Below are positions 57,504 to 64,000 of a DNA stretch of 64,000 nt, one piece after another. A model generated the notes under the pieces. The model was not told the origin of the DNA, ran no database searches, and saw only the letters and a program-made list of their open reading frames with translations. Every line of letters begins with the position of its first letter. The first letter of the stretch is position 1. Position numbers and translations under genes: made by a program. Source of the stretch: Streptomyces hyderabadensis (GTDB lineage: Bacteria > Actinomycetota > Actinomycetes > Streptomycetales > Streptomycetaceae); assembly GCF_020404845.1 (NCBI RefSeq), contig NZ_JAIOJZ010000020.1, positions 1 to 64,000 of the forward strand, in the 5' to 3' direction.

Positions 57504-58523
57504 ATGCCCGCGCCCCAGCCGTCGCAACCGTCACAGCCGTCGCACGCGAACCAGTCAGCGCCCACGTCCGCCCTGTCGCCCGTCGTGCCGCCCGTCCTCG
57601 CCGAGGTCGTCCGGTCCGGCTTCGTCGAGGGGCGGCACCGGGGCAGCCTGGTGGTGCTGGGCGCCGACGGGGCGGTGGAGCTGGCCCTGGGCGAGGTGAC
57701 GGCGCCGGTCTTCCCGCGCTCCTCCAACAAGCCGATGCAGGCGGCGGGCGTGCTGCGGGCGGGCCTGGACCTGGCCGGGGAGCGGCTGGCGCTGGCCGCC
57801 GCCAGCCACTCCGGAGAACCGTTTCACCGGGACCTGGCCCGCAAGATGCTGGACGAGTACGGCCTGGACCCGGCGCTGCTCCAGTGCCCGCCCGACCTGC
57901 CGCTGGACGCCGAGGAGCGGGAGACGTACCTGGCCTCGGGCGCCGCGCCCGACCGCGTCACGATGAACTGCTCCGGCAAGCACACCGCGATGCTGGCGGT
58001 CTGCGCGCAGCAGGGCTGGCCGCTGGACACCTACCTCGACCCCGAGCACCCGCTGCAGCGGATCATCCACCGGGTGGTGGAGGACGCGGCGGGCGAGCCC
58101 GTCGCCGCCGTCGGCACCGACGGGTGCGGGGCGCCGCTGATGGCGATCAGCCTGGTCGGGCTGGCCCGCGCCTTCCGCTCCTTCGTCGCCGCCGAGCCCG
58201 GTTCGGCCGAGCGCCGGGTCGCCGACGCGATGCGCGCCCACCCCGAGTACGTGGCCGGCAGCCGCCGCGCCGACACCTGGCTGATGCGGGAGGTGCCGGG
58301 CACGCTCTCCAAGATGGGCGCCGAGGCCGTGCAGGCGGTGGCCCTGCCGGACGGCCGCGCCCTCGCCTTCAAGATCGAGGACGGCGCGTCCCGGGCACTG
58401 GGCCCGGTGCTGGCCCGCGCCCTGACGCTGCTGGGCGTGGACGGGCCGGTCGTCGAGCGCATCGGGCGCGCGCCCCTGCTGGGCGGCGGCCGGGAGGTGG
58501 GGGAGATCCGGGCGTCCTTCTGA
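57504..58523 (+). CDS. Asparaginase II-family (Rhizobium-type) L-asparaginase
   Basis: About 339 residues. PVFPRSSNKPMQAAGVL gives the Ser-Ser-x-Lys nucleophile region, ASHSGEPFH the second serine motif, and MNCSGKHTAML the Cys/Lys signature of the ReAII class, which binds zinc between the Cys and Lys residues. It hydrolyses asparagine to aspartate and ammonia. ATG 57504 has GGAAGG upstream; the frame is open to 57411 as a low-complexity Pro/Arg leader. It follows rsiG by 89 bases. Confidence 0.88.
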   Translation: MPAPQPSQPSQPSHANQSAPTSALSPVVPPVLAEVVRSGFVEGRHRGSLVVLGADGAVELALGEVTAPVFPRSSNKPMQAAGVLRAGLDLAGERLALAAASHSGEPFHRDLARKMLDEYGLDPALLQCPPDLPLDAEERETYLASGAAPDRVTMNCSGKHTAMLAVCAQQGWPLDTYLDPEHPLQRIIHRVVEDAAGEPVAAVGTDGCGAPLMAISLVGLARAFRSFVAAEPGSAERRVADAMRAHPEYVAGSRRADTWLMREVPGTLSKMGAEAVQAVALPDGRALAFKIEDGASRALGPVLARALTLLGVDGPVVERIGRAPLLGGGREVGEIRASF

Positions 58524-58613
58524 CGTCCGGGGCCCTCGGGTGATGTCCGGGGCCCTCGGGGCCGCCCCGATAATCCGCGCGACGCGGCCGGTCGGGCGAT
58601 CTACCGTGAGCGT

Positions 58614-59870
58614 ATGAGCCGCCGTACCGAGATAGACGTACGCCCCATCACCGAGGCCGAGTTCCCCGACTGGAACCGGGCACTGAACACCGGGTTCCTG
58701 CAGCCGCCCGCCGTGGCCGAGGAGCAGTTGGAGGCCCGGCGCCGGCAGTTCGTGCCCGGCCGGTCGCTCGGCGCCTTCGACGGCGACCGGTGCGTGGCGA
58801 CCTTCCGGTCCTTCGACCAGGAGCTGACCGCCGTCGGCGGCGCCCCCGTCCGGGCCGACGCGGTCTCCAACGTCACCGTCACCGCGACCCACCGCCGCCG
58901 CGGCCTGCTCACCCGGATGATGGCGCAGGACCTGGCCGCGGCGAAGGAACGCGGGGACGTGGTCGCGACGCTGATCGCGGCGGAGTACCCGATCTACGGC
59001 CGGTACGGCTTCGGCCCCGCCACCACCCTGACCGAGTGGACGGTCGACGTGCCCCGAGCCGGCCTCGACCGGCGCTGGGCGGCCCCGGAGGACGGCGGGC
59101 GGATCGACCTCGTGGACGGCACGGACGTCCGCAAGCTAGGCCCCGGGCTGCACGAGCGGCTGCGCCGGGCCCAGCCGGGCGCGGTCAGCCGCACCGAGCT
59201 GTGGTGGCAGGCCCGGACCGGCGTGGTGAACATGAACGGCACGCCGTGGACCGAGCCCTACTACGCCCTGTACCGCGCGGCGGACGGCGAGGTCGAGGGC
59301 CTGGCCGCATACCGGACCGACGACCGCTGGGGCGACGCCAAGCAGCCGCTGAACACGGCGACCGTGGACTGGCTGCTGGCCGTGACCCCGGCCGCCGAGC
59401 GCGCGCTGTGGCACTACCTGTGCTCGATCGACTGGGTCCAGACGGTGAAGAGCGGCTGGCGCTCCCCGGACGACCTGCTCCCGCACCTGCTGCCGGACCC
59501 GCGCGCCGCCCGCATCACCACGCAGGCCGACTGGCTGTGGGTGCGGATCCTGGACGTCGCGCAGGCGCTCACGGCGCGGACGTACGAGGGGCAGGGGTCG
59601 GTGGTGCTGGAGGTCGTGGACCGTGCGGGGCTGACCGGCGGGCGGTGGCGGCTGACGGCGGGTCCGGACGGGGCGTCCTGCGTGCCGGCCACCGAGAGCG
59701 CCGATCTGGTGCTCGACGTCGGCGAGCTGGGGGCGCTGTGGCTGGGCGACGCCTCGGCGGTACGGCTGGCGGCGCTCGGCCGGGTGCGGGAAGAACGAGC
59801 GGGCGCCGCCCGTGTGGTCGACGCCCTGCTGCGTACGTCCAGGCGGCCTTGGTGCCCGGACATGTTCTGA
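58614..59870 (+). CDS. Eis-like acetyltransferase with SCP2 domain
   Basis: 418 residues in the three-domain Eis layout: GNAT (VTATHRRRGLLTRMMAQDLAAAKERGDVVATLIAAEYPIYGRYGFG), a second GNAT-like domain and a C-terminal sterol-carrier-like domain, ending RPWCPDMF. In Eis the terminal Phe carboxylate acts as catalytic base; here Phe is also last. Mycobacterial Eis acetylates aminoglycosides at several positions and host proteins; the substrate here is unknown. Confidence 0.9.
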   Translation: MSRRTEIDVRPITEAEFPDWNRALNTGFLQPPAVAEEQLEARRRQFVPGRSLGAFDGDRCVATFRSFDQELTAVGGAPVRADAVSNVTVTATHRRRGLLTRMMAQDLAAAKERGDVVATLIAAEYPIYGRYGFGPATTLTEWTVDVPRAGLDRRWAAPEDGGRIDLVDGTDVRKLGPGLHERLRRAQPGAVSRTELWWQARTGVVNMNGTPWTEPYYALYRAADGEVEGLAAYRTDDRWGDAKQPLNTATVDWLLAVTPAAERALWHYLCSIDWVQTVKSGWRSPDDLLPHLLPDPRAARITTQADWLWVRILDVAQALTARTYEGQGSVVLEVVDRAGLTGGRWRLTAGPDGASCVPATESADLVLDVGELGALWLGDASAVRLAALGRVREERAGAARVVDALLRTSRRPWCPDMF

Positions 59871-60028
59871 GGTGACTCCCTTCGGCCGGTGACGGTGGAC
59901 CTGCGCATCCGTAGCGCGGTGTTCTTCGTGCTCTTCAGTTGTGGTTGTGGTTGTTGTGCGTGGTGCCTGCCGAGCGGCCGGGCTCCCGGCTCCCCTCCGG
60001 AACGGGGCCCGGCCGTCGGCGCGTCGGT

Positions 60029-60214
60029 TCAGCCGGACTGGGCGAGCAGCATCACGAGGATCACCGCGCCCACACCGCCGATCATGGTGTTCTTCGCCTT
60101 GATGCCGATGGACAGCGCGACGAACGCGATGATGCCCATCGTCCCGTACTTCCATTGCACGAGCTGCTCGAACCCGATGGCCAGAGCCGCGACGACGATG
60201 GCGATGAGCGGCAT
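60029..60214 (-). CDS. Small membrane protein of the devE module
   Basis: 61 residues with two transmembrane helices and the segment FEQLVQWKYGTMGI, then KAK and a second helix. ATG 60214 is preceded by AGGGGG. It is divergent from devE. A paralogue (FEQIVQWKYGATGI, KAK) sits in the same position before devA. Not studied to my knowledge. Confidence 0.8.
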   Translation of the reverse strand: MPLIAIVVAALAIGFEQLVQWKYGTMGIIAFVALSIGIKAKNTMIGGVGAVILVMLLAQSG

Positions 60215-60270
60215 GGTGTACCCCCTGTCACCGTGGTGGCCAACCCCCGTGAGGCTCGACCACGTTGCTC

Positions 60271-60287
60271 AAGTTGGCTGCCAACTT
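60271..60287. promoter_or_regulatory. Palindromic operator between devE and its membrane protein gene
   Basis: AAGTTGGC-T-GCCAACTT is perfect over 17 bp and centred 95 bases before the devE GTG. The same palindrome stands at the same distance before devA. It is a probable GntR-type (DevE/DevA) site. A half-site AAGTTG recurs next to the devE -10 (TAGGGT). Confidence 0.78.
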
Positions 60288-60373
60288 CACTGTACTTATC
60301 TCCGCTTGGAAGCGGCTCATAACCACCTTTCCGTGAACTGCCAAAAGATGGCGAGAAGTTGTAGGGTTTGGTC

Positions 60374-61279
60374 GTGGAGCCGGAACACGCCCCCGTCAAC
60401 GGGCGGAAGAGACCGCAGCGGCCACAGACAACACATCGAGAGGTGGCCGACGAGCTGCGCGCCCGGATCAGGTCCGGTCGGCTGCGGCCGGGCCAGCGCA
60501 TGCCCACCCAGGCCCAGTTGGCCGACGAGTTCGGCGTGGAGCGCGGCACCGTCCGCCAGGCCCTGCGCATCCTGCAGTCGGAACGTCTGCTCACCAATGT
60601 GTCCAAGGGGAGCCCCGCGACGGTCACGTCCGACCTGTACGGCTCCCGGGCCGGCGCCGAGGCGCAGCCGATGCCCACCACGGTGGCCCTCGCCTCCCGG
60701 ATCGCGGCGGCCTTCGACGCCGAGCACGTCGAGATCGACGCGCTCTGCCTGACCTCCGTCTCCCTCACCCTCGCCATCGGCGAGCCGCTGCGCCAGATCC
60801 ACGCGGGGCGCATGAAACCGGCCAAGGTCGACGTCCGGGTCCTGCTGCCGAGCAGCGCCATCGATCTCGCCTTCCCGGTGGCGGTCGCGGGCGGCGCGGC
60901 GGGCGGCCCGGTGCACGAGCGGTGGCTGGCGATGCGCAACGCCCAGGGCCAGGTGCTCCAGCACAACCTGCTGAGCCTGCGCGCCACGCACGGCATCGAC
61001 GTGCGCGTCTCCTTCCGGGCGCTGCCCTTCACCCCCCCGGTGAAGCTGTACGTCCTCAACGGCAGCGAGGCCCTCTTCGCGTACTACACCCTCAGCCGGC
61101 GCGAGCAGGAGATCGACCACGAGCAGCTGGAGATGTACGACGCGGAGGGCATCCGCTCGACGCTGTTCGCCTTCGAACAGGGCGGTGGCCTGCGCGACGG
61201 CGTGTTCGTGAAGCAGTCCCGGCTGTGGTTCGACGCGCTGTGGGGGACGATCAGCTCGGAGCTGCAGCTCACGACCTGA
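60374..61279 (+). CDS. devE: GntR-family developmental regulator DevE
   Basis: 301 residues from GTG 60374, six bases after the -10 TAGGGT, so leaderless. N-terminal GntR winged helix (HREVADELRARIRSGRLRPGQRMPTQAQLADEFGVERGTVRQALRILQSERLLTNV). The C-terminal domain (AFDAEHVEIDALCLTS; FRALPFTPPVKLYVLNGSEALFAYYTLSRRE) is not UTRA or FadR but a DevA-type effector domain. It is the paralogue of devA 346 bases downstream. Published work on S. coelicolor shows both are needed for normal aerial growth; the effector is unknown. Confidence 0.88.
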   Translation: MEPEHAPVNGRKRPQRPQTTHREVADELRARIRSGRLRPGQRMPTQAQLADEFGVERGTVRQALRILQSERLLTNVSKGSPATVTSDLYGSRAGAEAQPMPTTVALASRIAAAFDAEHVEIDALCLTSVSLTLAIGEPLRQIHAGRMKPAKVDVRVLLPSSAIDLAFPVAVAGGAAGGPVHERWLAMRNAQGQVLQHNLLSLRATHGIDVRVSFRALPFTPPVKLYVLNGSEALFAYYTLSRREQEIDHEQLEMYDAEGIRSTLFAFEQGGGLRDGVFVKQSRLWFDALWGTISSELQLTT

Positions 61280-61288
61280 CCGCCCCCG

Positions 61289-61477
61289 TCACAGTGCGGG
61301 ACCCGCGACCAGGAGGGCCAGCAGCACCGCTCCGGCGGAGCTGACGGAGGGGCTCTTGGCCTTGACCCCTACGGTGAGCAGGAGCAGGCCGACGATGCCG
61401 GTGGCACCGTACTTCCACTGGACGATCTGCTCGAAGGCGATGACGAAGACCGCGGAGACCAGGGCGAGGACGGGCAT
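61289..61477 (-). CDS. Small membrane protein of the devA module
   Basis: 62 residues, two transmembrane helices, with FEQIVQWKYGATGIVGLLLLTVGVKAK. ATG 61477 has AGGGGGG upstream. Paralogue of the gene at 60029-60214, divergent from devA and convergent with devE (nine-base gap). Confidence 0.8.
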   Translation of the reverse strand: MPVLALVSAVFVIAFEQIVQWKYGATGIVGLLLLTVGVKAKSPSVSSAGAVLLALLVAGPAL

Positions 61478-61521
61478 GGTCTTTCCCCCCTTCGGGAAGC
61501 TAAACTTTCGCCAACATGGCG

Positions 61522-61538
61522 AAGTTGGCAGCCAACTC
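61522..61538. promoter_or_regulatory. Palindromic operator between devA and its membrane protein gene
   Basis: AAGTTGGC-A-GCCAACTC, one mismatch at the end, centred 95 bases before the devA GTG as in the devE module. A second inverted repeat, CGCCA-ACA-TGGCG (61509-61521), abuts it on the side of the membrane-protein gene. Confidence 0.78.
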
Positions 61539-61624
61539 TCCCTAGGTTGTCCCCACTTGGCTGCTAGCTATAAACAAGTTTCAAACAACTCCCTATAGGT
61601 AGGTCGAAGTTGTAGCGTTTGGTC

Positions 61625-62494
61625 GTGACCCAGGAGAACGTGTCCGTGAACGGCAGCAGAAGGCTCTCGTCCCAGGAGATCGCCGAGGCCCTGCGGGAGC
61701 GGATCCGCGGGGGAGACCTCAAGGCGGGTGACCGCCTGCCCACCCAGGCCGAGCTGGCCGAGGAGTTCGGCGTGGAGCGCGGCACCGTCCGCCAGGCGCT
61801 GCGCGCGCTCCAGGAGGACGGCCTGCTCACCAACGTCAGCAAGGGCAGTCCGCCGCGCATCGCCGAGCCCGCCGCGCCGCGGGCCGAGCCGCAGCCGACG
61901 ATGGTGGCACTGGGACCGCGCCTCGCGGAGGCGTTCGCGGCACCGCGCGTGCGGGTCGACGTCGTGTGCCACACCTCGGAGACGCTGATGCTGGCCCTCA
62001 GCGAGCCGCTCCGCCTGATCCACGAGGGCCGCATCCACCCCGAGGCGATCGACTTCCGGGTGCTGATGCCCTCCCGCGACATCGCACTCGCCTTCCCCGT
62101 CCTGGTCGAGGACGAGGAGGACGACCCGGTCCACCAGCGCTGGCTGCAGATGCGCAACGCCCAGGCCCGCGTCCTCAGGCACAACCTGCACGCCGTGCGC
62201 TCCACCCACCGCGTCGACGTGCGCATCGCCTTCCGCGCCCTGCCGTTCACCCCGCCGATGAAGCTCTACCTGCTCAACGGCGAGGAAGCCCTCCTCGGCT
62301 ACTACATGCTGACCCGGCGCGAGGAGGAGTACGAGAGCCGGACGCTCCAGATGTACGACGCGCTCGGCTCCCAGTCGCTGCTGTTCTCCTTCCTGAAGCG
62401 GACCGGCCACCGGGACGCGGTGTTCGTGGCGGAATCCCAGAAGTGGTTCGACGCCCTCTGGGAAACCATCACCACGGACATGACACTCTCCTAG
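61625..62494 (+). CDS. devA: GntR-family developmental regulator DevA
   Basis: 289 residues from GTG 61625, six bases after the -10 TAGCGT. Winged helix SQEIAEALRERIRGGDLKAGDRLPTQAELAEEFGVERGTVRQALRALQEDGLLTNVSKGSPPRIAE, nearly the same as DevE; the C-terminal domain also aligns (FRALPFTPPMKLYLLNGEEALLGYYMLTRRE). The stop overlaps the devB start (TAGTG). In S. coelicolor devA mutants are impaired in aerial development and devA is self-repressed, which fits the palindrome upstream. Confidence 0.9.
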   Translation: MTQENVSVNGSRRLSSQEIAEALRERIRGGDLKAGDRLPTQAELAEEFGVERGTVRQALRALQEDGLLTNVSKGSPPRIAEPAAPRAEPQPTMVALGPRLAEAFAAPRVRVDVVCHTSETLMLALSEPLRLIHEGRIHPEAIDFRVLMPSRDIALAFPVLVEDEEDDPVHQRWLQMRNAQARVLRHNLHAVRSTHRVDVRIAFRALPFTPPMKLYLLNGEEALLGYYMLTRREEEYESRTLQMYDALGSQSLLFSFLKRTGHRDAVFVAESQKWFDALWETITTDMTLS

Positions 62495-63270
62495 TGACTT
62501 CCGATACGGATCAGACGGAACCGGTGGGCGAGCGGGCCGGCCGGGACGAGCAGCCCGCGGCCCTGCGCGACCTGGTCGTGGGCGCCCGCGTCGTCCTGTG
62601 GGACTTCGACGGCCCCATCTGCCGCCTGTTCGCGGGCTACTCGGCGGACCGGGTGGCGGGCGAACTGGTGGACTGGCTGGAGCGGCTGGGCCTCAAGGAC
62701 CTGCTCACCCAGGAGGAGCAGGTGCACCCCGACCCGCACGTCCTGCTGGCCGCGGTCAACCGCAGACACCGGCAGAGCGACCTGGTCGCCGAGTTCGAGG
62801 AACGGCTGACCCGGGAGGAGCTGCGCGCCGTGCCCACGGCCTGGCCGACCGCGTACGCGGACGCCCTGATCCGCACCTGGTCCGCGCTCGGCGTCGGCCT
62901 CGCGGTCACCACCAACAACGCGCCCCGCGTCGTGAGCGAGTACCTGGCGACCCGGGGCCTGCTGGGCTGCTTCGCCCCCCACATCTACGGCCGCACCGGC
63001 GACCCGCAGCTGCTCAAACCCGACCCCTACTGCCTCAACCGCGCCCTCAGCGCGATGGGCGCCGCCCCCGCCCGGGCCCTGATGGTCGGCGACTCCGCCT
63101 CCGACGTGACCGCCGCCCGCCGGGCCGGAGTCCCCTTCCTGGGCTACGGCCACAACGAACGCAAGGTGAAGATCCTCAAACAGGCGGGCGCGGAAACGGT
63201 CGTGGACTCCCTGGAGCCGGTGCTGCGGCTGCTGTGGGAGGCGGCTGGGGCGGGAGCGGACCGCGCCTGA
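62494..63270 (+). CDS. devB: HAD-family phosphatase DevB
   Basis: 258 residues from GTG 62494. HAD motifs I (LWDFDGPICRLF, nucleophile Asp), II (AVTTNNAPRVV), III (LLKPDPYCLNRAL) and IV (MVGDSASDVTAAR). Helical cap between motifs I and II. The gene overlaps the devA stop by one base, so the two are a coupled operon. Substrate unknown; a phosphatase or phosphoglycolate-type activity is likely from the motifs. Confidence 0.9.
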   Translation: MTSDTDQTEPVGERAGRDEQPAALRDLVVGARVVLWDFDGPICRLFAGYSADRVAGELVDWLERLGLKDLLTQEEQVHPDPHVLLAAVNRRHRQSDLVAEFEERLTREELRAVPTAWPTAYADALIRTWSALGVGLAVTTNNAPRVVSEYLATRGLLGCFAPHIYGRTGDPQLLKPDPYCLNRALSAMGAAPARALMVGDSASDVTAARRAGVPFLGYGHNERKVKILKQAGAETVVDSLEPVLRLLWEAAGAGADRA

Positions 63271-63427
63271 GCCGTCGCCCGCGTCGTACACCTGCGCAGC
63301 CGTTCGTCTTGCGGAGGGACGGCGCGGTGGTGTCCGTCGGGGTTCCGCGTGGACGGTGGCGGCAACAGGAGTACCGTTTTCCCACTCCTGCACCTCCGCA
63401 AGGGTCCCGGGCGAAAGAAAACGGTAG

Positions 63428-64000
63428 ATGTCGCCTCATCCGACCTCCCCCGCCAGGCTCCGCGCCGTCGGCGTGAGCGGTGACGAGAGCACGGTCGAGG
63501 GCCCGCTGCGGGGCTACCACCACGAGACCTACGTGGTACCGCTGCCCGGAGCGACGGGCGCCACGGGACGCTGGAAGTGCCGGGAGCCGCGCAGCGGCCT
63601 GCTGTGGTTCGACCGCCGGTGCTTCGTCTCGGAGGAGCAGCTGCTGCGCGCCCTGCAGGGCCGGATCACCCATGTGCCGGACGTCTTCGAGGTCGACGGG
63701 CTGCCCCTGCAGCGGTTCGTCGAGGGCCACACCCTCGGATCGCTGCACGGGGCCGGCCGGGCGGTGCCCGAGGAGTTCACCGGGCAGATCCTGCGGCTGT
63801 TCGGCGAGATGGCGGCCGTGACGGCGCCGACGCTGCCGGCGGAGCGGCGCTGCCTGCCCGAGGACCGGCCGGCGGACGGCGACACCGACGGCTTCATGGA
63901 ACGGCTCGTCTGCTTCACCGAGCAGCGCGTCTACGCGGAGAACCTGCCGCGGTTCGGCTCCCTCTTCGCGGCCCTGGGGCTGGACGACGACGCGTTCAAG
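63428..64000 (+). CDS. Phosphotransferase-like protein, 3' end outside window
   Basis: 191 codons in frame up to the end of the window, with no stop. STVEGPLRGYHHETYVVPLPG and LQRFVEGHTLGSLHG resemble the N-lobe and hinge of aminoglycoside/choline-type phosphotransferases; the catalytic loop would lie beyond the window. ATG 63428 is the first start in the frame. It is 157 bases after devB, on the same strand. Confidence 0.6.
   Translation, partial: MSPHPTSPARLRAVGVSGDESTVEGPLRGYHHETYVVPLPGATGATGRWKCREPRSGLLWFDRRCFVSEEQLLRALQGRITHVPDVFEVDGLPLQRFVEGHTLGSLHGAGRAVPEEFTGQILRLFGEMAAVTAPTLPAERRCLPEDRPADGDTDGFMERLVCFTEQRVYAENLPRFGSLFAALGLDDDAFK

Noticed and set aside
1..64000. tRNA, rRNA, CRISPR array, insertion sequence or biosynthetic cluster
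   Set aside because: None was recognised on either strand: no cloverleaf with a TTCGA-type arm, no regular spacer-repeat array, no transposase motif and no PKS/NRPS domains.

Overview
The window is very GC-rich (third codon positions almost all G or C), uses many GTG and some TTG starts, and carries marker genes of filamentous actinobacteria (mycothiol synthase, GlnR, RsiG, DevA/DevE, DUF397 and DUF5753 proteins, the Fur-family nickel sensor Nur). It is chromosomal DNA of a Streptomyces close to S. coelicolor or S. lividans. From memory, the gene order follows the S. coelicolor stretch around csoR-pit-pst-ppk, glnR, cysA, nur, rsiG and devA. No rRNA, tRNA, CRISPR array, insertion sequence or prophage was seen.

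Layout. 0-2.6 kb: a NarL-type two-component pair and an acetyltransferase. 2.6-11.2 kb: a type IV secretion-like locus without a relaxase (coupling-protein-like, VirB4 ATPase, SCO6880-type, VirB6-like, VirB8/TcpC-like and small membrane proteins, plus a divergent lytic transglycosylase/NlpC-P60 enzyme). 11.4-15.4 kb: a PAP2 phosphatase, a Tat-exported flavoprotein, a lipoprotein and a 54-residue protein. 15.4-26.3 kb: CsoR with its operator, then a phosphate block: PhoU-like/Pit transporter, pstSCAB with a PHO box, a NUDIX hydrolase, a CHAD protein and polyphosphate kinase. 26.4-31 kb: an ECF sigma/anti-sigma/ABC transporter operon. 31-35 kb: mshD, a secreted 5'-nucleotidase and a candidate ADP-ribosyltransferase. 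35-40.5 kb: a sensor kinase/regulator/HtrA protease set, a LacI regulator and glnR. 40.7-46 kb: a hydrolase, a MoaD-like protein, two envelope proteins and the thiosulfate sulfurtransferase cysA behind a Cys-containing leader peptide. 46-51 kb: a TetR/SDR/steroid dehydrogenase group and three paralogous membrane proteins. 51-54.6 kb: a DUF5753/DUF397 regulator pair, small proteins and a toxin-antitoxin-like pair. 54.7-59.9 kb: nur, ygfZ, dtd, rsiG, an asparaginase and an Eis-like acetyltransferase. 60-64 kb: the duplicated devE/devA module with devB and the start of a phosphotransferase that runs off the window.

How the parts connect. Low-affinity (Pit) and high-affinity (Pst) phosphate uptake, extracellular nucleotide dephosphorylation and polyphosphate metabolism (Ppk and the CHAD protein) lie within about 18 kb, with visible or candidate PHO boxes. 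RsiG and the Dev proteins are developmental regulators. The points most worth following are the candidate ADP-ribosyltransferase with an AGNxAM...VQR N-terminus, the relaxase-less secretion locus whose coupling protein has lost its Walker A lysine, the cysteine leader peptide, and the dev modules, which share a palindrome at an identical 95-nt distance from each regulator start.
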